NCBI GenBank assembly: GCA_030433805.1
Contig: JARUXA010000007.1
Coordinates: 62,001-126,000 of the forward strand
Length of the DNA stretch: 64,000 bases
DNA from: Sphingomonas sp. PsM26
GTDB lineage: Bacteria > Pseudomonadota > Alphaproteobacteria > Sphingomonadales > Sphingomonadaceae
Reading direction: 5' to 3'
Every line of letters starts with the position of its first letter. The stretch's first letter is position 1. The notes beneath the pieces are model-generated. The model saw only the letters and a list, made by a program, of their open reading frames with translations, ran no database searches and was not told where the DNA came from. The position numbers were made by a program, and so were the translations under genes. Positions 8,926 to 18,272 of the stretch are shown here, piece after piece.

Positions 8926-9669
8926 ATGGCAGGCCATTCCAAATACAAGAACATCATGTACCGCAAGGGCGCGCAGGATAAGAAGCGCTCGGGCATGTTC
9001 TCCAAGCTCAGCCGCGAAATCACCGTCGCGGCGAAGATGGGCCTGCCCGATCCGGACATGAACCCGCGCCTGCGCATGGCGATCAACGCCGCCAAGGCGC
9101 AGTCGATGCCCAAGGACAACATTCAGCGCGCGGTCGACAAGGCATCGAAGGGCGATACCGAGAATTACGAGGAAATCCGCTACGAGGGCTTCGGTCCCGG
9201 CGGTGTCTCGTTGATCATCGAGGCGCTCACCGACAACCGCAACCGCACCGCGACCAACGTCCGCACCGGCATGGCCAAGAACGGCGGCAATCTCGGCGCG
9301 TCGGGCTCGGTCAGTCATGCGTTCGACCGGATGGGGCTGATTTCCTATCCGGCGTCGGCGGGTGATTCGGAGAAGGTGTTCGAGGCGGCGCTGGAAGCAG
9401 GGGCCGAGGACGTCCAGTCGAGCGACGAGGGTCATGAGATCTGGACCTCGAACGAATCGCTCCACGAAGTCGTGACGGCGCTGACCCCGGTACTCGGCGA
9501 GCCCGAGGGCGCGAAGCTCGCGTGGCGTCCGCAGACGATGGTCGAAGTCGGCGAGGACGATGCCGCGACGCTGTTCAAGCTGATCGACGTGCTCGACGAT
9601 GATGACGACGTGCAGACGGTCTGGGGCAATTACGAAGTGTCCGACGCGATCCTCGAGAAGCTCGGCTAA
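8926..9669 (+). CDS. YebC/PmpR family DNA-binding transcriptional regulator
   Basis: This 247-residue protein begins [18 protein letters not shown], the invariant YebC/TACO1 start, followed by [19 protein letters not shown] and the [17 protein letters not shown] block. Length and all three domains are complete. Family members act as transcriptional regulators and, as recently shown for some, help ribosomes through polyproline stretches. It sits 400 bp upstream of ruvC, a common neighbourhood (yebC-ruvC-ruvA-ruvB) in proteobacteria. Confidence 0.97.
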   Translation: MAGHSKYKNIMYRKGAQDKKRSGMFSKLSREITVAAKMGLPDPDMNPRLRMAINAAKAQSMPKDNIQRAVDKASKGDTENYEEIRYEGFGPGGVSLIIEALTDNRNRTATNVRTGMAKNGGNLGASGSVSHAFDRMGLISYPASAGDSEKVFEAALEAGAEDVQSSDEGHEIWTSNESLHEVVTALTPVLGEPEGAKLAWRPQTMVEVGEDDAATLFKLIDVLDDDDDVQTVWGNYEVSDAILEKLG

Positions 9670-9683
9670 CCCTTCCCTAAAAG

Positions 9684-9705
9684 CCCCTCCCCTTCAGGGG
9701 AGGGG
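9684..9705. terminator. Hairpin after the yebC gene
   Basis: CCCCTCCCCT (9684-9693) and AGGGGAGGGG (9696-9705) form a perfect 10-bp stem with a two-base loop, 15 bases after the YebC stop codon. It lacks a T-run. This hairpin type recurs in sphingomonad intergenic DNA and could serve as terminator or transcript end stabiliser. Confidence 0.5.
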
Positions 9706-9770
9706 TTGGGGTGGGGCAGTGTCTCATAGAGAGCAGCGTCCGGCCTCAACGGACCAAAGTAAGGATTTAT

Positions 9771-10048
9771 CACGCAAAGCCGCAAAGCCGCGAAAAGAAG
9801 AAGTTTATGTCTCCCGGCACGCAGGGTTCGTCCCAGCATCACCCGGCGCGACTTCCGCGAAGCGGAGGATTTGACCCCCGGTGGATCCCGGGCCAAGCCC
9901 GAGATGACGGGGGAGAAGCCGGGTCTTGAATCACCGTCCTGCCTTCAATCTTCGTGCCTTTGTGGCTTTGTGCGAGAACCCCTTCCTCAACCCGGCCAAA
10001 CCAATGACAGTCCCAAAGCCTTCTTCCTTCGCGCCTTTGCGTGAAACC
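9771..10048. repeat. Three copies of a CACGCAAAG-type dispersed repeat upstream of ruvC
   Basis: A purine-rich unit reading like CACGCAAAGCCGCAAAG is present in forward orientation from 9771 and in reverse-complement orientation at about 9953-9982 and again at about 10020-10048. A half-copy of the GGATCCCGGG...GATGACG repeat lies between them. The last copy stops about 20 bases before the ruvC start. Nothing gene-like was found in this 397-bp gap (9670-10066). Confidence 0.6.
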
Positions 10049-10066
10049 CCCTTCGCCCGGCCAAAA

Positions 10067-10552
10067 ATGCTGATCCTCGGCCTGGACCCAGGCCTAGGCA
10101 CCACCGGCTGGGGCCTGATCCAAGCCGAAGGCAACCGCCTGAGCCACGTCGCCAATGGCCGCCTCAAGACCGACACCGCCGCCCCGCTCCCGCGCCGGCT
10201 CGCGCACCTCGACGCGATGCTCGCCGCGCTGATCGTCGATCACCAGCCCGACGCCTGTGCGGTCGAGGAAGTGTTCGTCAATTCCAACCCGCAAAGCACG
10301 CTCAAGCTCGGCCAGGCGCGCGGCGTCGTGCTGTGCGCGGGTGCGCGAGTCGGGCTGGAAGTGGGAGAATATGCCGCAACCCTGGTCAAAAAGGCGGTCG
10401 TCGGTGTCGGAAACGCGGACAAAGCGCAGGTTCATGCGATGGTTTCGCGGCTCCTTCCGGGCGTAAAGATCCACGGCGCGGACGCGGCGGATGCGCTCGC
10501 GGTCGCAATCTGCCACGCGCACCACATGGCGAGTGCGCGGCGCATTCCCTGA
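10067..10552 (+). CDS. ruvC: Crossover junction endodeoxyribonuclease RuvC
   Basis: RuvC resolves Holliday junctions made in homologous recombination. This 161-residue protein shows the acidic active-site segments: [14 protein letters not shown] (first Asp), CAVEEVFVN (Glu) and [17 protein letters not shown] (final Asp pair). An in-frame extension back to 9926 would be encoded mostly by intergenic repeats, so ATG 10067 is preferred, although no strong Shine-Dalgarno sequence is present. ruvA follows after 134 bases and ruvB is 2.2 kb further on. Confidence 0.95.
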   Translation: MLILGLDPGLGTTGWGLIQAEGNRLSHVANGRLKTDTAAPLPRRLAHLDAMLAALIVDHQPDACAVEEVFVNSNPQSTLKLGQARGVVLCAGARVGLEVGEYAATLVKKAVVGVGNADKAQVHAMVSRLLPGVKIHGADAADALAVAICHAHHMASARRIP

Positions 10553-10686
10553 TTTCGCTTTCCCAGCGCCGCCCGTTCCGGTTACGCATCCGTACCCGCC
10601 GCCACGCGATTGGTGGATTTCGGTCCGGCTGATTAAACATACGGTTTACAAGGACTTACGCTAATGCCTCGTTTGGCGCCTGTGCG

Positions 10687-11283
10687 ATGATTGCTCACTT
10701 ACGCGGCGTCCTCAGCGCGACCGATCTCGATCATGCGGTGATCGACGTCGGCGGGGTTGGCTACCTCGTCGGCGCCTCCTCGCGCACGCTTTCGGCAATC
10801 GGCCCGGTCGGCGAGCCCGTGATGCTCCACACCGAGATGCTGGTCGCCGAGGATTTCATCCGCCTCGTCGGCTTCGCAAGTGCCTCGGAACGCGACTGGT
10901 TCCGCCTGCTGACCGGCGTCCAGGGCGTCGGTGCGCGGGTTGCGCTCGCGATCCTGTCCGCGCTCGAACCAACCGACCTCGTCCGCGCGATCGCCGCGCA
11001 GGACAAGGCGATGGTCGCGCGCGCCAACGGCGTCGGCCCCAAGCTCGCCGAACGGATCGTTCGCGAACTCAAGGACAAGACCGGCGGCATCGCGCTCGGC
11101 AGCGGCGGGGGCGGGATGGTCGCCCCGGTCGGCGCAGGCGCGGACGCGGTATCCGCGCTGCTCAACCTCGGCTTCCGCCCCGCGGAGGCGAGCAGCGCAG
11201 TCGCGGCGGCGGAGGAGGAACTCGGCACGGGCGCAACGCTCGACGCGCTGGTCCGGCTGGCGCTGCGCAAGGCGGCGAAGTAG
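10687..11283 (+). CDS. ruvA: Holliday junction branch migration protein RuvA
   Basis: RuvA binds Holliday junctions and loads the RuvB motor. The 198-residue product starts [20 protein letters not shown] and has the three family domains: an OB fold (1-65), two helix-hairpin-helix motifs ([17 protein letters not shown] and [18 protein letters not shown]), and after a flexible glycine-rich linker the RuvB-binding three-helix domain ([19 protein letters not shown]). Length is normal. It is separated from ruvB by a toxin-antitoxin remnant and a reverse-strand dehydrogenase, so the usual ruvAB operon is interrupted. Confidence 0.97.
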   Translation: MIAHLRGVLSATDLDHAVIDVGGVGYLVGASSRTLSAIGPVGEPVMLHTEMLVAEDFIRLVGFASASERDWFRLLTGVQGVGARVALAILSALEPTDLVRAIAAQDKAMVARANGVGPKLAERIVRELKDKTGGIALGSGGGGMVAPVGAGADAVSALLNLGFRPAEASSAVAAAEEELGTGATLDALVRLALRKAAK

Positions 11284-11326
11284 CGGCACGGCTGGACTCG
11301 ACGCAGCGAAGGCGTATCTTCCCGAT

Positions 11327-11578
11327 ATGAACTCCATCTCTCTCGCAATGCCCCCGGCGCTGAGCCAGTGGGTCGAAACGCGACTGGCCGAGGGTCGCTA
11401 CGCTGATGCAGGGGACTATCTGCGCGATCTCGTACGCCGCGATCAGGAGCAGGCTGGCGACGATACGCACTGGCTGCGGGCACTTGTCGAGGAGGGGTTA
11501 GCGTCTGGCATTGTCGATGCTGAGCCCGAGGATGTGATCGAACAGATTATCGGCGAGCATCCCGCCAGCAATGGCTGA
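11327..11578 (+). CDS. ParD-like antitoxin
   Basis: This 83-residue protein has a short ribbon-helix-helix start (ISLAMPPALSQWVETRLAEGRYADAGDYLRDLVRRD), which is the ParD pattern, followed by an acidic C-terminal tail that would bind the toxin. It overlaps the downstream ParE-like frame by 8 bases. RHH antitoxins usually repress their own operon. It is inserted between ruvA and ruvB. Because the toxin frame is broken, this may now be an orphan antitoxin. Confidence 0.85.
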   Translation: MNSISLAMPPALSQWVETRLAEGRYADAGDYLRDLVRRDQEQAGDDTHWLRALVEEGLASGIVDAEPEDVIEQIIGEHPASNG

Positions 11579-11866
11579 CCTGCGGCTGACCGCCGCAGCG
11601 CGTGCCGATCTCGTCGAGATCCGTCGCTACAGTATCGTCGAATTTGGCGGGAACGTCGCCGATATCTATTTCCGCGGTTTCAAGGATGCCTTTGCGCTGT
11701 GCGCGAGAGGCCGTTCGCGGGTGCTCAGCGATCCGGTCTGCCAAAAGGCGTCCGGTGTCTGCTGCACCGTCGGCACAAAATCTTGTACCAGGTGAATGGC
11801 GACCGGGTGCTGATCGTGCGGGTTATTCACCATGCCCAAAACGCCAAGGCGTTACTGTTGCCATGA
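11571..11866 (+). pseudogene. ParE-like toxin, disrupted by a -1 frameshift
   Basis: The N-terminal part (MADLRLTAAARADLVEIRRY to FKDAFAL) reads in one frame and is typical of ParE/RelE-fold toxins. After about base 11698 the homology continues in another frame: RERPFAGAQRSGLPKGVRC, then HKILYQVNGDRVLIVRVIHH up to TGA 11864-11866, which is the normal ParE C-terminus. Restoring one base in GCGCTG_TGCGCGAG would join them as ALLRERP. The frame as it stands runs to about 74 residues with a nonsense tail. The defect may be genuine or a sequencing error. Confidence 0.8.
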
Positions 11867-11876
11867 CTGTCCCTGG

Positions 11877-12776
11877 CTAAAGCACAGCACTCAGCAAAGG
11901 CTCACCGGCAAGATGCGCGTCGAGATTGGCGAGCACCAGCGCCGCCATAGCGCCGCGCGTCTCGACCGTGGCGCTGCCCTGATGCGGCGATAATACCACT
12001 TGCGACATGGTCTTGAGGAGATCGGGCACCTCCGGCTCGTCGGCGAAGACATCGATCCCGGCACCAGCAATGTCGCCCGAAACAAGCGCGGCGACCAGTG
12101 CTGGCTGATCGACCAGACTGCCGCGTGCGACGTTGATCAACACACCGCCCGGACCAAGCTTCTTGAGCACTGCAGCATCGACGATCTCGCGCGTGTCTGC
12201 GCCACCGGGAGCGGCGAGGATCAGCACGTCGCACACGTCCGCCAACGCTGCGATATCGGGCACGAACCGCCACGCGACCCGCTTCTCGCTCCGCGCAGTG
12301 TAGAGCACGTCGCCGCCAAACGATTCTGCGCGGCGTGCGATCGCCTGCCCGATCCGGCCCAGCCCGAAAATCCCGATCTTCCGCCCGCTCGCGCGGCGGG
12401 CGAGTGGGACATTCCAGCCGCCGCCGCGCACTATGGCGTCGTTCGCGGCGATCCGCCGCTCGACCGCGAGCCATAGACCGATCGCAAGATCGGCGACGTC
12501 ATCGGTCAGCACGTCGGGGGTGTTGGTCACGCGAACCCCGCGCGCCTTGGCTGCGTCCAGGTCGACGCCGTCATAGCCCACGCCATTGATCGCGATGATT
12601 TCCAGTACGGGAAGCCGCTCGATCAGCGCGGCGTCGACGACACTGCTCCCGCCGCCGCAGATTGCGCGCGTCGTGGCGGGCGGATCGCCTCGATGCACCG
12701 TGAAGCGCTGCTCGAGCGCCGCGACCAGATCGGGGGCCATGTCGGCGATGAGATACAGATCGGGAAGGTCAGCCAT
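11877..12776 (-). CDS. D-isomer-specific 2-hydroxyacid dehydrogenase
   Basis: This 299-residue NAD(P)-dependent oxidoreductase resembles glyoxylate/hydroxypyruvate reductases. The Rossmann motif is [18 protein letters not shown] at the centre, and the catalytic residues are seen as Arg in [10 protein letters not shown], Glu in [10 protein letters not shown] and His in [12 protein letters not shown] 12776 has AAGG at a suitable distance; a GTG two codons upstream is possible. It is on the reverse strand between ruvA and ruvB, which suggests an insertion into that operon. The physiological substrate is not determinable. Confidence 0.9.
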   Translation of the reverse strand: MADLPDLYLIADMAPDLVAALEQRFTVHRGDPPATTRAICGGGSSVVDAALIERLPVLEIIAINGVGYDGVDLDAAKARGVRVTNTPDVLTDDVADLAIGLWLAVERRIAANDAIVRGGGWNVPLARRASGRKIGIFGLGRIGQAIARRAESFGGDVLYTARSEKRVAWRFVPDIAALADVCDVLILAAPGGADTREIVDAAVLKKLGPGGVLINVARGSLVDQPALVAALVSGDIAGAGIDVFADEPEVPDLLKTMSQVVLSPHQGSATVETRGAMAALVLANLDAHLAGEPLLSAVL

Positions 12777-12835
12777 CGCCACACCTTACCCGCTGTGCCT
12801 TGCCCCGCCCAGCCACCGCGCGCTATCGCGACACG

Positions 12836-13858
12836 ATGACCGAAGACCGCATCCTCAATGCTACCCGCACGCCCGAGGACGTCGATGCCGCGCTGCGCCC
12901 CAAGTCGCTCGACGATTTCGTCGGGCAAAAGGCCGCGCGCGAGAATCTGCGCGTCTTCATCGCGGCGGCGCGTGCGCGGGGTGATGCGCTCGACCATGTG
13001 CTGTTCTTCGGGCCGCCGGGGCTCGGCAAGACCACGCTCGCGCAGATCATCGCGCGTGAAATGGGCGTCGGCTTCCGCGCTACGTCGGGTCCGGTGATCG
13101 CCAAGTCGGGCGATCTCGCGGCGCTGCTGACGAATCTCGAGGATGGCGACGTGCTGTTCATCGACGAGATCCACCGCTTGCAGCCTGCGGTCGAGGAAGT
13201 GCTGTATCCCGCAATGGAGGACCGCGCGCTCGACCTGATGATCGGCGAGGGGCCGAGTGCGCGCAGCGTCCGGATCGACCTTCCGCGCTTTACTTTGGTC
13301 GGCGCGACGACGCGGCAGGGGCTGCTCACTACGCCACTGCGCGACCGTTTCGGCATCCCGGTGCGGCTGTCCTTCTACACGGTCGAGGAATTGACGCGGG
13401 TCGTGACGCGCGCAGCGGGGCTGCTCGGCCTCGCGATCACCCCCGAGGGCGCGACCGAAGTTGCGCGGCGCTCGCGCGGGACGCCACGGATCGCCGGTCG
13501 TCTCCTTCGCCGCGTTCGTGATTTCGCGCATGCCGCCGGACGGGAGAGCGTCGATGCGACCGAGGCCGACCGTGCGCTCAACCGGCTCGAGGTCGACAAG
13601 CTCGGGCTCGACGCGATGGACCGGCGCTACCTGATGATGATCGCGGACATTTATCGCGGTGGACCGGTCGGTGTCGAAACGCTCGCGGCTGGCCTCAGCG
13701 AACCGCGCGATACGGTCGAGGAAGTGATCGAGCCATATCTGATCCAGCTCGGGTTGATCGCGCGCACCGCGCGCGGGCGGTGCCTGAATGCAGGCGGGTG
13801 GAAACATCTCGGACTCAATCCGCCCGCCGGAAGCCAAGAAAGCCTGTTCGAAAGCTGA
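12836..13858 (+). CDS. ruvB: Holliday junction branch migration DNA helicase RuvB
   Basis: RuvB is the AAA+ motor that drives branch migration with RuvA. The 340-residue protein has the RuvB start ([19 protein letters not shown]), Walker [14 protein letters not shown], Walker [11 protein letters not shown], sensor 1 [19 protein letters not shown] with the arginine finger, and the C-terminal winged helix ending with [15 protein letters not shown]. Its own start region lies 59 bases from the divergent dehydrogenase gene, so it is expressed separately from ruvA here. Confidence 0.97.
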   Translation: MTEDRILNATRTPEDVDAALRPKSLDDFVGQKAARENLRVFIAAARARGDALDHVLFFGPPGLGKTTLAQIIAREMGVGFRATSGPVIAKSGDLAALLTNLEDGDVLFIDEIHRLQPAVEEVLYPAMEDRALDLMIGEGPSARSVRIDLPRFTLVGATTRQGLLTTPLRDRFGIPVRLSFYTVEELTRVVTRAAGLLGLAITPEGATEVARRSRGTPRIAGRLLRRVRDFAHAAGRESVDATEADRALNRLEVDKLGLDAMDRRYLMMIADIYRGGPVGVETLAAGLSEPRDTVEEVIEPYLIQLGLIARTARGRCLNAGGWKHLGLNPPAGSQESLFES

Positions 13859-13926
13859 GTTGCCGGCAACATTTCGTTGTGCGCCGCAAGATGGAACGCA
13901 GCCAAGCAATCTGTTAGCGCCATAGC

Positions 13927-16197
13927 ATGCCATCTGCTGCCGCCTCCGCCCGCGAAATTCTCGTCCGTCTTCATGATGTGATGGCGTCGCGAACGCCTGC
14001 GCAATCAAAGCTCAACGCGGTCGTTGGGATCGTCGGCGAAGCGATGGCGAGCGAGGTCTGCTCGATCTACCTGTTGCGCGAAGGCGTGCTCGAACTGTTC
14101 GCGACCCGCGGTCTCGCGCAGGAAGCGGTGCATGTTACCAAGATGGCGCTGGGCGAGGGGCTGGTCGGGACGATCGCCGAACAGGTCGAGACGCTCAATC
14201 TCGACGAAGCCGCGTCGCACCCCGATTTCGCCTATCGCCCCGAAACCGGCGAGGATCGCTTCCACAGTTTCGCGGGGGTGCCGATCATCCGGCGCGAACG
14301 CGCGGTCGGAGTGTTGTGCGTCCAGCATGTCGAATCACGCCGTTACGCCGATGTCGAGATCGAGGCGCTGCAGACCGTCGCGATGGTGCTGAGCGAACTG
14401 ATCGCCAATGCCGAGCTGGTCGACGCAAGCGGTGCCGCGACGATGCGCCCGCAGTCGACCGCGCCGATGCGGATCGCGGGGCTGAAGCTCGTCGACGGCA
14501 TGGCGAGCGGTTGCGCGGTGTTCCACCAGCCACGCGTCCACGTCGAGCACACTGTCGCCGAGGATGCCGAGGCCGAGCGCCACCGCGTCTATGCCGCGTT
14601 CGACAAGATGCGCGATCAGATCGAGCGGCTCGCCAGCCAAGCCGAATTCGGTGGTGGCGGCGAGCATGAGGAAGTGCTCGAGACCTACAAGATGTTCGCC
14701 TATGACGAGGGCTGGAGCCGTCGCATCAACGAGGCGATCGACAGCGGCCTGACCGCCGAGGCTGCGATCGAGCGCGTCCAGCAACGCACGCGGATGCGGA
14801 TGCGGCAGATCGACGACCCGTTGCTCGCGGACCGTATGCACGATCTCGAGGATCTGTCGAACCGGCTGCTCCGGATCGTCTCGGGGCAGATGGGCACCGC
14901 CGCGCAAATGGGGCTGCGGCAGGACACGATCCTGATCGCACGCAACCTCGGGCCAGCCGAACTGCTTGAATATGACCGTCGCCGGCTGAAGGGCGTGATC
15001 CTCGAGGAAGGCTCACTCACCGCGCATGTCACGATCGTCGCGCGGGCGATGGGCGTTCCGGTGCTCGGCCGGGTGCGTGATATCCGGCGGCTGGTCGGGG
15101 AAGGGGACATGCTTTTGCTCGACGTAACCGCGGGGAATGTCTTCGCGCGGCCGTCGTCCGCGATGGAGGAAGCGTTCGATACGGCGCTTCAGGTTCGCCA
15201 GAAACGCCGTGCGGTGTTCGCGTCGCTCAAGAATGTCGCCCCGGTCACCAAGGATGGCCACCGCCTGACGCTGATGGTCAACGCTGGGCTACGCGATGAT
15301 GTCGCTGCGCTCGACATGACGGGCGCGGACGGGATCGGGCTGTTCCGCACCGAATTCCAGTTCCTCGTTTCGGCGACGCTGCCATCACGCGAACGCCAGC
15401 AGCGCCTGTACCGCGATGTGCTGGAGGCCGCCGGAGACCGTCCGGTGGTGTTCCGCACCGTCGATATCGGCGGGGACAAGGCGCTGCCCTATCTCAACAA
15501 GACAGACGCGGACGAGGAAAACCCGGCGATGGGCTGGCGTGCGCTCCGACTCGCGCTCGAACGCGGCGGGCTGATGAAGGTCCAGGCACGCGCCCTGTTG
15601 GAAGCAGCGGCGGGGCGGACGCTCAACGTGATGTTCCCGATGGTGAGCGAGCCGTGGGAGTTCGACGAGGCGCGCGCCTTGTTTGAGGCGCAGCGTGACT
15701 GGCTTTCCGCGCGCAACAAGAAATTGCCGTCCGAAATTCGGTACGGCGCGATGCTCGAGGTCCCGGCGCTTGCGGAACAGCTTGATCTGCTGCTCCCCAA
15801 CATATCGTTCCTGTCGGTCGGCACCAACGACCTGACCCAATTCCTGTTCGCCGCCGATCGTGCAAACCCGAAGCTCGCCGAGCGCTATGACTGGCTGAGC
15901 GGGGCGATCCTGCGCTTTCTCGCCAAACTGGTTGAACCCACGCGTGCGGCCGGGGTGCAGTTGACCGTGTGCGGCGAGATGGGCGGACGGCCACTGGAGG
16001 CGATGGCGCTGATCGGGCTGGGGATCGAACGGCTGTCGATCACCCCCGCCGCGGTGGGTCCGATCAAGGCGATGGTCCGCACGCTCGACCGTGGAGCGCT
16101 GACGGAATATATGGCGACATTGCTCAAGGCGCCCCCGCGCGACATGCGCGGCGCGCTGGCCGAATGGGCGCGGCAACACGGCGTAGAACTGGCGTGA
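13927..16197 (+). CDS. ptsP: Phosphoenolpyruvate-protein phosphotransferase PtsP (EI-Ntr)
   Basis: This 756-residue protein is the first enzyme of the nitrogen phosphotransferase system, passing phosphate from PEP to NPr. An N-terminal GAF domain (about 20-165) senses small ligands, in other species glutamine and 2-oxoglutarate. The EI part follows: the phospho-histidine loop GSLTAHVTIVARAMGVPVLG (His about 367), PEP-binding LFRTEFQFL, VGTNDLTQFLF and LTVCGEMGG. All active-site segments are present. No ptsN or ptsO is in this window. It links nitrogen status to metabolism, of interest given the gltB/gltD genes further on. Confidence 0.95.
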   Translation: MPSAAASAREILVRLHDVMASRTPAQSKLNAVVGIVGEAMASEVCSIYLLREGVLELFATRGLAQEAVHVTKMALGEGLVGTIAEQVETLNLDEAASHPDFAYRPETGEDRFHSFAGVPIIRRERAVGVLCVQHVESRRYADVEIEALQTVAMVLSELIANAELVDASGAATMRPQSTAPMRIAGLKLVDGMASGCAVFHQPRVHVEHTVAEDAEAERHRVYAAFDKMRDQIERLASQAEFGGGGEHEEVLETYKMFAYDEGWSRRINEAIDSGLTAEAAIERVQQRTRMRMRQIDDPLLADRMHDLEDLSNRLLRIVSGQMGTAAQMGLRQDTILIARNLGPAELLEYDRRRLKGVILEEGSLTAHVTIVARAMGVPVLGRVRDIRRLVGEGDMLLLDVTAGNVFARPSSAMEEAFDTALQVRQKRRAVFASLKNVAPVTKDGHRLTLMVNAGLRDDVAALDMTGADGIGLFRTEFQFLVSATLPSRERQQRLYRDVLEAAGDRPVVFRTVDIGGDKALPYLNKTDADEENPAMGWRALRLALERGGLMKVQARALLEAAAGRTLNVMFPMVSEPWEFDEARALFEAQRDWLSARNKKLPSEIRYGAMLEVPALAEQLDLLLPNISFLSVGTNDLTQFLFAADRANPKLAERYDWLSGAILRFLAKLVEPTRAAGVQLTVCGEMGGRPLEAMALIGLGIERLSITPAAVGPIKAMVRTLDRGALTEYMATLLKAPPRDMRGALAEWARQHGVELA

Positions 16198-16305
16198 AGC
16201 ACGCGTAGCGGACGCGCAAGGCGTTGACTTGTCCCGCTCGCTTTGTGAGACACGGGGGCGAGGGCCGGACGCACCTGGGGCGCAACCGTTCGACCGGAGG
16301 ACTGC

Positions 16306-17232
16306 ATGACCGATCCGACACCGCCTGAAGAGGCGACGCTGTTCCCAAAGACAGCAGGGGAGCGGCTGCGCGACGCGCGCGACGCAATGGGGCTTTCGCT
16401 CGCCGAGGTGGCTGCGCGGACGCGTATTCCCGTGCGTCAGCTTGAGGCGATCGAGGAATCCAATTTCGCGGCCTTGCCGTCGATCACCTATTCGGTTGGT
16501 TTTGCGAAGGCCTATGCCCGCGCGGTCGGCGTCGACGAAGTGTCGATCGGACGCGACATTCGCGGCGCGGTCGACAAACCAAGCACCCCGCGCCGGGTGG
16601 AATATCAGGCGTATGAAATCGTCGAGCCATCGCGTGGCCCGACCCGCGGGCTTGCGTTCGGCGCCATGCTTGCGGCGGTGATCCTGCTGATCTGTGCAGG
16701 ATTGTGGTATGGCACTGGCCTGTTCCGGAGCGAGGAGAGTATCCCCGCCGGCACGGCACCGGTTGCCAGCACGATTCCCGTTGCCCCGCCCGCGAGCGCA
16801 CCAATTCCCACGCCGAAGGACGGCCCGGTCGTGCTGACCGCAACCGACGAAGTGTGGCTGAAAGTGTACGATTCGGCGGACAAGACGCTCTACATCGGGA
16901 CGCTGGCGCTCGGTGAGGCGTACACCGTTCCCCAGGATGCGGTCGGTCCGATGATCAACGTGGGACGTCCCGACAAGCTGCGCGTCACGGTCGGCGGGCA
17001 GCCGATCGCACCGCTGGGCGACGGCAAGCGTGCGATCAAGGACGTCAAGGTCGACCCCGCCGCGCTGATCGCGCGCGGACAGCCTGCAGCTACCCCGACG
17101 GATGCCTCTACGACGGCGCAAGGCGGCCAGCGTTTGGTCCCGCCCACGGGCGGTGCACTCAACATCGCCGCGCCGGCTGCGATCTCGCCTGAACCAGGCG
17201 CTGCCGGCGGCAGCAATCGTCCCACGCCGTGA
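16306..17232 (+). CDS. RodZ-like helix-turn-helix membrane protein (DUF4115)
   Basis: This 308-residue protein has an N-terminal HTH_25 domain (GERLRDARDAMGLSLAEVAARTRI), one transmembrane helix at about 110-130 (LAFGAMLAAVILLICAGLWY), a proline-rich linker and a periplasmic DUF4115 beta domain (TATDEVWLKVYDSADKTLY). This is the RodZ layout; RodZ connects MreB filaments to the cell-wall synthesis machinery. A GGAGG ribosome site precedes ATG 16306. The next gene, cpoB, is an envelope protein too. Assignment to RodZ itself is by domain order, as sequence similarity in this group is low. Confidence 0.8.
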   Translation: MTDPTPPEEATLFPKTAGERLRDARDAMGLSLAEVAARTRIPVRQLEAIEESNFAALPSITYSVGFAKAYARAVGVDEVSIGRDIRGAVDKPSTPRRVEYQAYEIVEPSRGPTRGLAFGAMLAAVILLICAGLWYGTGLFRSEESIPAGTAPVASTIPVAPPASAPIPTPKDGPVVLTATDEVWLKVYDSADKTLYIGTLALGEAYTVPQDAVGPMINVGRPDKLRVTVGGQPIAPLGDGKRAIKDVKVDPAALIARGQPAATPTDASTTAQGGQRLVPPTGGALNIAAPAAISPEPGAAGGSNRPTP

Positions 17233-17281
17233 TGCCTGAAGCGATCGCCGTGATTTGTCCTTACCTCGCACCGGGGGGTGC

Positions 17282-18271
17282 ATGATGCGCCGTTTTCCAA
17301 TCGTTACGATCCTGCTCGCGGCATCCGCGCTTGGCAGCACACCCGCCGTTGCCCAATCCAACGTTGAAGGCCGCGTCGGGCGGCTCGAGAGCGAGATGCG
17401 CGCGGTCCAGCGCAAGGTGTTTCCCGGTGGCAACGCCTATGTCGAACCCGACAACGTCGCAGCGCAGCCACAGACCGTGATCCCAGGGACGCCTGCTGCA
17501 AGCCCGGTCGCGGACCTCACTGCACGCGTCGATTCCCTCGAATCCCAGCTTCGCCAGATGACGGGTGAAATCGAGACCAATCAGCACCGGGTCGATGTGC
17601 TCGAGGGGCGTCTGAAGACGCTGGAGGCGGACGCAGCCGCGGCACGCGCCGCAGCCCCGTCCCCGAGCACGTCGTCTGGCGAGTTTGGTGATCAGCCGGC
17701 GATGGAGCGTCCGGCCGATCGGCCCGCTCCGGCGCGGTCGCCATCGGGCGGTGTCGGGCCGGGGCGTGGCGGCGGTACGCTGGAGGCCCCGACGATGGGC
17801 GATCCCACGCGCGGAGCGCCTGCGGTAACGAACGCCGCGGCTACGACCAGCGTCGAGCGGCCCGAGACCGGCGATCCGGTCGAGGATACATATCTGTACG
17901 GTTACCGGCTGTGGACGGCCAAGCAATATGCCCAGGCCGAGACGCAGTTCAAAACCGTCGTCAGCAAATATCCCAAGCACAAACGCGCCAGCTATGCGCA
18001 AAACCTGCTGGGCCGCTCGTATCTCGATGACGACAAGCCATCGCTCGCCAGCCTCGCCTTTTACGATAGCTACAAGAACTGGCCGGATGGCGACCGCGCA
18101 CCCGAGAGCCTGTTCTACCTCGCGCAGGCGCTGGTGAAACTCGACAAACCCGCGGCGCAGGTGTGCAAGGTCTATACCGAGCTTCAACGGACCTATGGCG
18201 CCAAGGTCGACGCCGACGCGCGCATGAAGGCCGGCGTTGCCAAGGGGCGCGCGGCATCGAACTGTTCGTGA
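17282..18271 (+). CDS. cpoB: Tol-Pal associated protein YbgF/CpoB
   Basis: This 329-residue periplasmic protein has a signal peptide (PIVTILLAASALGSTPAVAQ), an N-terminal coiled coil (about 25-120, for trimerisation) and, after a disordered proline/glycine-rich linker, a C-terminal TPR domain (YLYGYRLWTAKQYAQAETQF, then three further repeats). CpoB coordinates outer-membrane constriction by Tol-Pal with peptidoglycan synthesis. ATG 17282 or 17285 both work. The tol-pal genes are not in the window; tilS starts one base after the stop, a gene order seen in sphingomonads. Confidence 0.85.
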   Translation: MMRRFPIVTILLAASALGSTPAVAQSNVEGRVGRLESEMRAVQRKVFPGGNAYVEPDNVAAQPQTVIPGTPAASPVADLTARVDSLESQLRQMTGEIETNQHRVDVLEGRLKTLEADAAAARAAAPSPSTSSGEFGDQPAMERPADRPAPARSPSGGVGPGRGGGTLEAPTMGDPTRGAPAVTNAAATTSVERPETGDPVEDTYLYGYRLWTAKQYAQAETQFKTVVSKYPKHKRASYAQNLLGRSYLDDDKPSLASLAFYDSYKNWPDGDRAPESLFYLAQALVKLDKPAAQVCKVYTELQRTYGAKVDADARMKAGVAKGRAASNCS

Positions 18272-18272
18272 G

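Noticed and set aside
9926..10066. N-terminal extension of RuvC from an upstream start
   Set aside because: The extension is encoded by dispersed repeats and is not part of the RuvC family; ATG 10067 gives the usual start.
15385..17433. A 682-codon frame antisense to ptsP and the RodZ-like gene
   Set aside because: It spans three well supported genes on the other strand and has no domain.
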